Source of the DNA: Fidelibacterota bacterium | GTDB lineage: Bacteria > Fidelibacterota > Marinisomatia > SCGC-AAA003-L08 > D37C17 | Direction of reading: 5' to 3' | DNA length: 11,167 nucleotides | Assembly: GCA_018671635.1 (NCBI GenBank) | Contig: JABHHG010000225.1 | Span: forward strand, 1 to 11,167 | Shown here: in pieces, positions 6,026 to 11,167 of the stretch | How the letters are laid out: the number at the start of each line of letters is the position of its first letter | How positions within the stretch are numbered: position 1 is the first letter of the stretch | Notes under the pieces: generated by a model | Seen by the model: only the letters and a program-made list of their open reading frames with translations | Told to the model about the DNA's origin: nothing | Database searches by the model: none | Translations under genes and position numbers: made by a program

Positions 6026-6036
6026 ATGGAGGTGAA

Positions 6037-6675
6037 ATGAAGCAAAAGCATTTTATAGACATTCATAAGGGAGCTACAGCTCCATTCGTATTATTATTAA
6101 TGTACGTATTAGATCAATGGGATAATACTACAGCATGGGTTTATTTTGGACTTCATGGATCTTATGGTTTGATGTGGATTTTAAAAAGTAAAATTTTCCC
6201 CGATAATTCATGGGAGAAACCCTGTTCAATTTGGTATGGACTTTACATTTGGTCTGGTCTAAGCCTTTATTGGATATCTCCATGGATTATTCTTACCGGT
6301 TATTTTAATAATGGTATTCCATTAGAGGCTTCCCCTCATTATTTGGGATTATGTATTTTCATGTTTGCTATTGGTGTGTTTTGTCATTTTTCTGCTGACA
6401 TGCAAAAGTACTCATATTTGAAATTACGCCCAGGTGTACTCATCACAGATGGCATGATGAAGCGATGTAGAAATACGAATTATTTTGGTGAATTGCTTAT
6501 ATATTTGGGATTTGGATTATTGGCACAGCATTGGATTCCCATAGTATCGTTACTCTTTTTTATAATGATTATTTGGATTCCTAATATGAGACGGAAAGAA
6601 AAATCATTATCTAGATATGCAGAATTTGAAGAATATAAAAAGAATTCTTCGTTTATTTTTCCGTTTATCTTTTAA
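6037..6675 (+). CDS. ICMT/DUF1295-like integral membrane protein
   Basis: This 212-residue protein has five or six hydrophobic helices. Its C-terminal half matches the isoprenylcysteine methyltransferase / steroid 5-alpha-reductase / DUF1295 superfamily: FSADMQK (118-124), ITDGMMKRCRNTNYFGE (136-152) and RRKEKSLSRYAEFEEYK (185-201). In the superfamily, the RxxNYFGE and final RxxEKxLxxRY regions bind the cofactor (S-adenosylmethionine in methyltransferases, NADPH in reductases). Which applies here cannot be decided from sequence. Conserved AD-QK points to the DUF1295-like branch. ATG at 6037 has a near-perfect GGAGGTGA site (6028-6035). The gene follows the upstream terminator directly, and I do not see a clear promoter of its own apart from readthrough. 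Its TAA overlaps the stop of the convergent patatin gene. Confidence 0.88.
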   Translation: MKQKHFIDIHKGATAPFVLLLMYVLDQWDNTTAWVYFGLHGSYGLMWILKSKIFPDNSWEKPCSIWYGLYIWSGLSLYWISPWIILTGYFNNGIPLEASPHYLGLCIFMFAIGVFCHFSADMQKYSYLKLRPGVLITDGMMKRCRNTNYFGELLIYLGFGLLAQHWIPIVSLLFFIMIIWIPNMRRKEKSLSRYAEFEEYKKNSSFIFPFIF

Positions 6676-8855
6676 AATTTATACCCTGCATTAAAACTAT
6701 ATAAGAAAATATTTTTACCCGGATTTGACAATGCTTCGGGGCCAATACTCCATACAAATTCTAATGGTCCAATAGGAGATGTGAGCGTTGCACCCAGTCC
6801 ATATCCCCATATATTTTTGTGTATTGAAATATCATCATCTGTAAATTTATTAAAGAAAATATTTGATGCTAACAATCTGAAGAAGATATCCTTCTTATAT
6901 TTATATCGATATTCAATATGTGCGATTGCAGTATTAAATCCATTAAGTTGATTTTCTTTAAATCCAGTGAGTAAATTATTGCCCCCATAAATTGTTCGCC
7001 TAAATAGGGGAGTAGATTCTGAGCCGTCTTGATAGAATGATGAAATTGAAAGCGTATGGTCATTCCAAGTTGAATAGTTTTCCACAAAAATAGAATACCA
7101 TGAATATTCATCGGATTCATTTCGTGCATTCATTTGACTATTTTCATGTTTAATGCTTACAATAATTCCTTTAGTGGGTAGCAACACATCATCAATGGTA
7201 TCTAAATGAAGTGAATATTTAGAATATATATTTTTTTGCCAAGGAAAGGCTAAATCCTCTATGTCATCATGATAATTCTCTTCAAATTTAATATCATCAG
7301 CTCGTATTTCAACTTCTGTTGTCCAATAGTTTTTTAATAAGAGGCCGAGACCTATACCAAACCCATTTGATTCAAATGAATAGGGTAATTCTTTTACGTT
7401 TAAATTACTTTGGAGAAAGATGTCATACTTATCATAATAACTCCTGATAAAGGGGTATAGGGGAAAGTCTAAGGTTCTACTGGGGTAATAAATTTGTAAT
7501 ACATTTTTTCGTAATCCTGCAAATTGGGCATGTTCCTCAATCACTAATCCAGGAATGAGAGTACTATTTATTCTAATATTGATAGCACCAACAAAGCCAA
7601 AGCGATTATCCCATCTCAGCCCCGTATTAAATTCTCTCATTGGTTTTTCGGATATGAGTATTGAGAGATTAACTGTTTTATCATCATTCAATTCGATTTC
7701 ATAAAAAATGGTATTGAAGTACCCTAGGCTGTATATATCATTGATTCGACTCTCTAATTCTTGCGAGTTAAAAATATCCCCGGGTTCATAGCCAATTAAA
7801 CGATACAAAAATTTAAATGAAAGTTTATCATGCCCTTTGATATCAATAAATGAAATTTTAGGATTATTGACTATTGTGAGAATCTTATTATGAGAGGATT
7901 GTACTCCAACTATATCTCGAATTTTTTTCAATTCTTCTGCAGCTAATACTCCTGCGGCATAACCACGAGCGACCATAGGTAGAAATTTATCATTTGCAAA
8001 ATCTGAGGAATAGAATCCAGTTAAATCTGGGCGAATAACTAAGTCAGCAATGGCTTCGTTTTCATATTCTAGTTTGTATTCATGCACACTTATGGATTGT
8101 TCCAGTACATTAATGATATTTTTGATTTGACTTGATTTTTTATTTTGCGAGGACACATTCACAGCAATTACAATATCAGCACCCATTTCTTTCACAATAT
8201 CTACAGGAAGATTATTTATAACCCCACCATCAATTAATAATGAATCTCCCCATTCAACAGGAGCAAAAATAGTGGGAATAGACAAGCTTGCTCGAACAGC
8301 ACGCGTAAGAGAACCACTGTCAATGACTACTTGATTCCCGGTGATTAAATCCATGGCAACGCATTTAAATGGTATGGGAAACTGAGTAAAATCATTAACT
8401 TGTTCAAATCCATGGTACCATTGACTTAGTTCCATAAGCGCAGTTTGCCCTTGAACAAATCCGGTAGGGGTAACTGGTTTTACTCCATCCAGTCCAAATT
8501 TCAATTGATATTTACCAGATTCTTTTTTTCGGAAGTAGGGGAGTCTATTACGAGGAGGTAAATCTGAGAGTACACCCTCCCAATTTGTAACTGCTCCCAT
8601 TTTTTCTAATTCATGGCCTGTTTTACCGATGGCATATAATGAACCTACAATTGCTCCAAAACTGGTCGCCGCAATATAATCAACGTGAATATTTAAAGAG
8701 TCTAATACTTTAAGTACGCCTGCATGGGTAAAGCCTTTGGCTCCACCTCCAGAAAGTACAAGCCCCACTTTTAAGTGGTCAGATTCATCTACTGCCAGTA
8801 GAAAAGAAAAGGATAATATTATAGATAGGAAAATTCTGACCATAAGTTTGCTCAA
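6672..8855 (-). CDS. Patatin-like phospholipase with POTRA and outer-membrane beta-barrel
   Basis: This 727-residue protein has the layout of the PlpD/type Vd group. A signal peptide spans 1 to about 22, and a patatin domain about 28-310. A POTRA domain spans about 334-405 (FIDIKGHDKLSFKFLYRLIGY onward), and a BamA/TamA-like 16-strand barrel about 410-727 ends in YSFNAGYKF, an outer-membrane insertion signal with terminal Phe. The patatin part has the oxyanion loop SGGGAKG (35-41), nucleophile Ser65 in ATSFG, and Asp209 in the DGG motif. The usual GxSxG has Ala in place of the first Gly. Related proteins are lipid acyl hydrolases tethered to or secreted through the outer membrane. TTG at 8853-8855 is chosen because GAGGG lies 6 bases upstream. 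ATG at 8841-8843 (Met5) also leaves a full signal peptide but lacks a good ribosome site. Confidence 0.93.
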   Translation of the reverse strand: MSKLMVRIFLSIILSFSFLLAVDESDHLKVGLVLSGGGAKGFTHAGVLKVLDSLNIHVDYIAATSFGAIVGSLYAIGKTGHELEKMGAVTNWEGVLSDLPPRNRLPYFRKKESGKYQLKFGLDGVKPVTPTGFVQGQTALMELSQWYHGFEQVNDFTQFPIPFKCVAMDLITGNQVVIDSGSLTRAVRASLSIPTIFAPVEWGDSLLIDGGVINNLPVDIVKEMGADIVIAVNVSSQNKKSSQIKNIINVLEQSISVHEYKLEYENEAIADLVIRPDLTGFYSSDFANDKFLPMVARGYAAGVLAAEELKKIRDIVGVQSSHNKILTIVNNPKISFIDIKGHDKLSFKFLYRLIGYEPGDIFNSQELESRINDIYSLGYFNTIFYEIELNDDKTVNLSILISEKPMREFNTGLRWDNRFGFVGAINIRINSTLIPGLVIEEHAQFAGLRKNVLQIYYPSRTLDFPLYPFIRSYYDKYDIFLQSNLNVKELPYSFESNGFGIGLGLLLKNYWTTEVEIRADDIKFEENYHDDIEDLAFPWQKNIYSKYSLHLDTIDDVLLPTKGIIVSIKHENSQMNARNESDEYSWYSIFVENYSTWNDHTLSISSFYQDGSESTPLFRRTIYGGNNLLTGFKENQLNGFNTAIAHIEYRYKYKKDIFFRLLASNIFFNKFTDDDISIHKNIWGYGLGATLTSPIGPLEFVWSIGPEALSNPGKNIFLYSFNAGYKF

Positions 8856-8930
8856 GTACGACCCTCAAAATTAATGTTTTATATGACGAGGAACAACATC
8901 ATAATTCTATTAATTTGGTCCACATACAAA

Positions 8931-8959
8931 CTCGCCCCAGTTATAAAAACCAGGGCGAG
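8931..8959 (-). terminator. GC-rich hairpin in the 140-base gap, probable terminator
   Basis: CTCGCCC (8931-8937) and GGGCGAG (8953-8959) form a perfect 7-bp, very GC-rich stem in otherwise AT-rich DNA. The loop is 15 bases, and on the minus strand it is followed by TTTGT. It lies about 37 bases beyond the stop of the surface-protein gene, as expected for its terminator. The long loop and short T-run make efficiency uncertain; some readthrough into the patatin gene is possible. Confidence 0.55.
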
Positions 8960-8975
8960 AACTCCTTCAAGAGTA

Positions 8976-8993
8976 AAAGGCCAAGAAGCCTTT
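8976..8993 (-). terminator. Second small hairpin just after the surface-protein stop
   Basis: AAAGGC (8976-8981) and GCCTTT (8988-8993) form a 6-bp stem with a 6-base loop, beginning two bases after the stop codon on the minus strand and followed there by a short TTTT-A run. It may act with the GC-rich hairpin as a tandem terminator, or protect the mRNA end. Confidence 0.4.
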
Positions 8994-8995
8994 GT

Positions 8996-11167
8996 TTATT
9001 TTAGTAACATCACTTTTTGACTGGAAGTGAAATTATTTGAATTTGCAGTAATGATGTAGAGTCCAGATGAAAGTTCATTTGCATTCCAGATAAACTCATG
9101 ATTACCACCATCTAATTGTGAGTTGTTTAAAGTACTTACAATTTGCCCCAACATATTATAAACAGAAACATTTACGAAGTCACTGTTGGGTAATGTGAGT
9201 GAAAATGTAGTACTTGGATTAAACGGATTTGGATATGCTTGACTTAATTTAAATTCATTAGCATATTGAACATCCATTTTCCCTGATGAGTTTGCAACAA
9301 TTACATCTATAATATCATATTCACTATCAATAGTGAATAGAATATCAGATTCAGGCGCAATTATTACAATATGTGAAATTCCATTTTCAGTAACCGATTG
9401 GGCAATGAGAGCATACTCTGTTAATTGAATATTGGCATTTTCATCATGGGATATTTTTAATTCAATTCCAGCAATAAAGCCATTAGAATGTAGAAGTAAC
9501 GCCCCATCGTCTTTAAAGAATTCAGCTTTTTCTGCATCTATGGTTCTATTATCAAGAATAAGATTAATGATAAGAATAACATCCAGTACATTGAGTGAGC
9601 CATCATCATTTAGATCACCTAATTGATAGTTAGGTGTTTCTGACCCAAGAATCATGTTCACTAACATAACAATATCAAGTACATTGATTTGTTCATCAGT
9701 ATTTACATCACCTTGGGCAAAGGGTGTACCTTCGGTGGCTACACACACTTCTGCCGTTTGGTAAGATTGAGATTCTTCATACAGAGCAGAAACTGAATAA
9801 CAGTAAGTGGTGCCTGCAAGATAATCTTCGTCTACATGGAATGTATTTTCTACATAGGCAATATGTGAACCATCCTTAAATATATTGTAGCCCAAAATTT
9901 CTTCTCGTGATTGTTGATTGTTTAAACTAACCATTATGGGTAAATGTTCAGCTCTACGTTCACGTTGTTCATAAGTTAATTCATTATCATTCGATGATAT
10001 GACTTCACCTGAACAGTCACCACCATCATTGTCGTAGCAAGTTAAGTCACAACCGTAGGCTTGATCTTCACAATCACCAACACCATCACCTATCCAAGCT
10101 TCATAACAACAATCACCATCACCTGAACAATCTTCAACATATCCAGCAGAACAATTATTTGTATCAGCTTCACATTCACCAGCATAATCAATTCCGACAT
10201 TTTCACATTCTGCAAAACATGGGTTAGGGTACGTATTTCCATCTACTCCACATACAGGATCCCATATTTCCCCACAAATGCAATCGTCACCTCCTCCATC
10301 GTCACCGGTATTCCCATCACATTCAGAATATTCATTTTCACAAAGAGTATCCCATGCAGTTGTACAACAATAGGGGTCAATGCTAATTACATAGCCATAG
10401 CAATCATCACTATAAGGTGCTTCAGCTACACAATCATAAACATTAGGTTGATCCCATTCAACCATAATACCGTTATCAGTTTCCACCACTGTTAGATATT
10501 CAGGTATAGATGCATCATCACTAAGTGGTACTCCAATTGTTGTAGAGAATGTAAATTCATCGTTCGCAACGCAATCATTTTCACAATCAGTTATGGAGCT
10601 ATTACCCCATGTAACCATAAATGAAACAATAGTACCATCAGGAGTATCAGAATCAGCTTCAACCATGAATTCAGCATCATAAGATGTGCCAGCAAAAATC
10701 GCATACCATGTATTTGCATTCATATCACTATTAATAGACACATATTCACTATTGGTGGAAATTGTGGCACCAGGGTACCAATTAAAGTCAGCACTTCCTT
10801 CATTTGCACAATTCACAATTATAGTTGCAGATTCACCTGCATCCCACGTGCCATTACCATCTGTATCAATAACCTGTGGATTTGAAGCCACAAAAACTGG
10901 CGCATGTGCTTCTATTATGAAATCATCTTCCCAGCTGCCTTGATCATTATAGAATTGTGCAGAAAAGTGAATCATATGTCCATCTGGAATAGACTCAGCA
11001 ACGGAGAAAGTGATTGGAGTTTCAGTTGTAGCTGTTTCATTAGCGATAGCATAGGCTATTTGAGAAGAGCTATTAGTAAATGTTATAAATTCATCTGTAC
11101 TTGTTACATTAACATTTACAGCGTTTGTATTATCTATACCAACATTTTCAACTAATATATTTATAGA
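8996..11167 (-). CDS. Large secreted multidomain surface protein with T9SS sorting domain (5' end missing)
   Basis: The frame is open to the right edge, so the ATG at 10973-10975 is internal. The visible 723 residues (numbered from base 11167) are the C-terminal part. In order they show an Ig-like repeat (1 to about 88), then a second Ig-like/CARDB-type repeat with DTDGNGTWDAGES (about 89-211). A fibronectin-III-like domain follows, its halves at about 220-245 and 420-479, split by a cysteine-rich insert (245-385). A dockerin-like pair of calcium loops (485-539, DVNTDEQINVLD and DLNDDGSLNVLD) precedes a cohesin-like beta domain (about 552-636). A T9SS type A sorting domain (641-723, LSQAYPNPFNPSTT to QKVMLLK) ends the protein. 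It is expected outside the cell or on its surface. The missing N-terminus may hold a catalytic domain: the paired Ig modules often follow peptidases such as the C25 family, but this is inference. Confidence 0.93.
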   Translation of the reverse strand, partial: SINILVENVGIDNTNAVNVNVTSTDEFITFTNSSSQIAYAIANETATTETPITFSVAESIPDGHMIHFSAQFYNDQGSWEDDFIIEAHAPVFVASNPQVIDTDGNGTWDAGESATIIVNCANEGSADFNWYPGATISTNSEYVSINSDMNANTWYAIFAGTSYDAEFMVEADSDTPDGTIVSFMVTWGNSSITDCENDCVANDEFTFSTTIGVPLSDDASIPEYLTVVETDNGIMVEWDQPNVYDCVAEAPYSDDCYGYVISIDPYCCTTAWDTLCENEYSECDGNTGDDGGGDDCICGEIWDPVCGVDGNTYPNPCFAECENVGIDYAGECEADTNNCSAGYVEDCSGDGDCCYEAWIGDGVGDCEDQAYGCDLTCYDNDGGDCSGEVISSNDNELTYEQRERRAEHLPIMVSLNNQQSREEILGYNIFKDGSHIAYVENTFHVDEDYLAGTTYCYSVSALYEESQSYQTAEVCVATEGTPFAQGDVNTDEQINVLDIVMLVNMILGSETPNYQLGDLNDDGSLNVLDVILIINLILDNRTIDAEKAEFFKDDGALLLHSNGFIAGIELKISHDENANIQLTEYALIAQSVTENGISHIVIIAPESDILFTIDSEYDIIDVIVANSSGKMDVQYANEFKLSQAYPNPFNPSTTFSLTLPNSDFVNVSVYNMLGQIVSTLNNSQLDGGNHEFIWNANELSSGLYIITANSNNFTSSQKVMLLK
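10013..10435 (-). other. Cysteine-rich cassette (CC-WD motif, Kazal, LNR-like) inside the surface protein
   Basis: Twenty cysteines fall within about 141 codons. Three units can be seen. First is CCTTAWDTLC with a following Cys (about 10319-10369). Second is a Kazal unit (about 10172-10285) with Cys spacings 7, 10, 3 and 10 and the VCGVDGNTYPNPC core, which fits the PROSITE-type Kazal pattern C-x7-C-x6-Y-x3-C-x(2,3)-C. Third is an LNR/Notch-like unit (about 10013-10153) with CCYEAWIGDG, GCDLTC and DNDGGDC. Acidic, glycine-rich linkers (DDGGGDD) separate them. The flanking sequences read as one fibronectin-III domain. Confidence 0.75.

Noticed and set aside
9432..9626. Plus-strand open frame opposite the surface-protein gene
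   Set aside because: It lies wholly antisense to the dockerin and cohesin-like coding region, has no ribosome site and no recognisable protein pattern; the same holds for open frames at 10686-10943 and 10904-11155.
10050..10330. CAxCA-rich repeats suggesting a CRISPR array or minisatellite
   Set aside because: The repeated caccatcacc-like words come from Asp/Gly/Cys codons of the cysteine-rich cassette on the minus strand; there are no regular direct repeats with unique spacers.
10973..10975. ATG as the start of the surface-protein gene
   Set aside because: The same frame stays open for 64 further codons to the window edge and reads as a continuing Ig-like domain, so the gene is 5'-truncated by the window rather than starting here.
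1..11167. A defence, toxin-antitoxin or mobile-element system
   Set aside because: I found no nuclease, transposase, integrase, restriction-modification or toxin motif, and no terminal inverted repeats; the genes are metabolic, membrane and surface proteins.

Overview
The window is AT-rich, densely packed bacterial DNA. It points to a Gram-negative member of the FCB group, most plausibly a marine Candidatus Marinimicrobia (SAR406)-like organism. The reasons are a large secreted protein ending in a type IX secretion (T9SS) type A sorting domain preceded by a dockerin-like pair, a patatin fused to a POTRA domain and an outer-membrane barrel, and a TPR protein ending in the ACxDW...C signature common in Bacteroidetes-like genomes. 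The phylum call is inference; the Gram-negative outer-membrane lifestyle is well supported.

Layout. Bases 1-986, minus strand: the 5' end of a Cys/Met-metabolism PLP enzyme (cut by the window edge) sits downstream of a short-chain dehydrogenase/reductase, probably in one transcript. Bases 987-1142 form a divergent promoter region. Bases 1143-5582, plus strand, hold a tightly packed run of eight genes: GlpE-type rhodanese, an unknown 125-residue protein, a YwaF/TIGR02206 membrane protein, a MAPEG membrane protein, an unknown 62-residue protein, a DUF423 membrane protein, an iodotyrosine-deiodinase-like flavoprotein and an exported TPR protein. Many junctions overlap or abut, and several starts are TTG or GTG, so translational coupling is likely. 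Bases 5676-5963 encode a lysine-rich histone-H1-like protein, followed by a strong intrinsic terminator. Bases 6037-6675 encode an ICMT/DUF1295-like membrane protein that converges, stop on stop, with the minus-strand patatin/outer-membrane protein (6672-8855). Upstream of that on the minus strand lies the C-terminal 723 residues of a large T9SS-exported multidomain protein, whose gene runs off the right edge.

How they fit together. Most of the central genes are small integral-membrane or redox proteins (sulfur transfer, MAPEG, flavoprotein), so a membrane or thiol housekeeping role is possible, but no single known pathway links them. The two minus-strand genes on the right are both outer-membrane or surface proteins.

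The most unusual item is the surface protein. A cysteine-rich cassette (a CCxxxWDxxC motif, an exact Kazal protease-inhibitor signature and a Notch/LNR-like module) appears to be inserted inside a fibronectin-III-like domain. Also worth attention are the YwaF-family gene, which has no standard start codon in front of its conserved N-terminus, and the deiodinase-like gene, which keeps the Glu-Tyr-Lys lid triad. I see no CRISPR array, insertion sequence, tRNA, rRNA or recognisable defence system.
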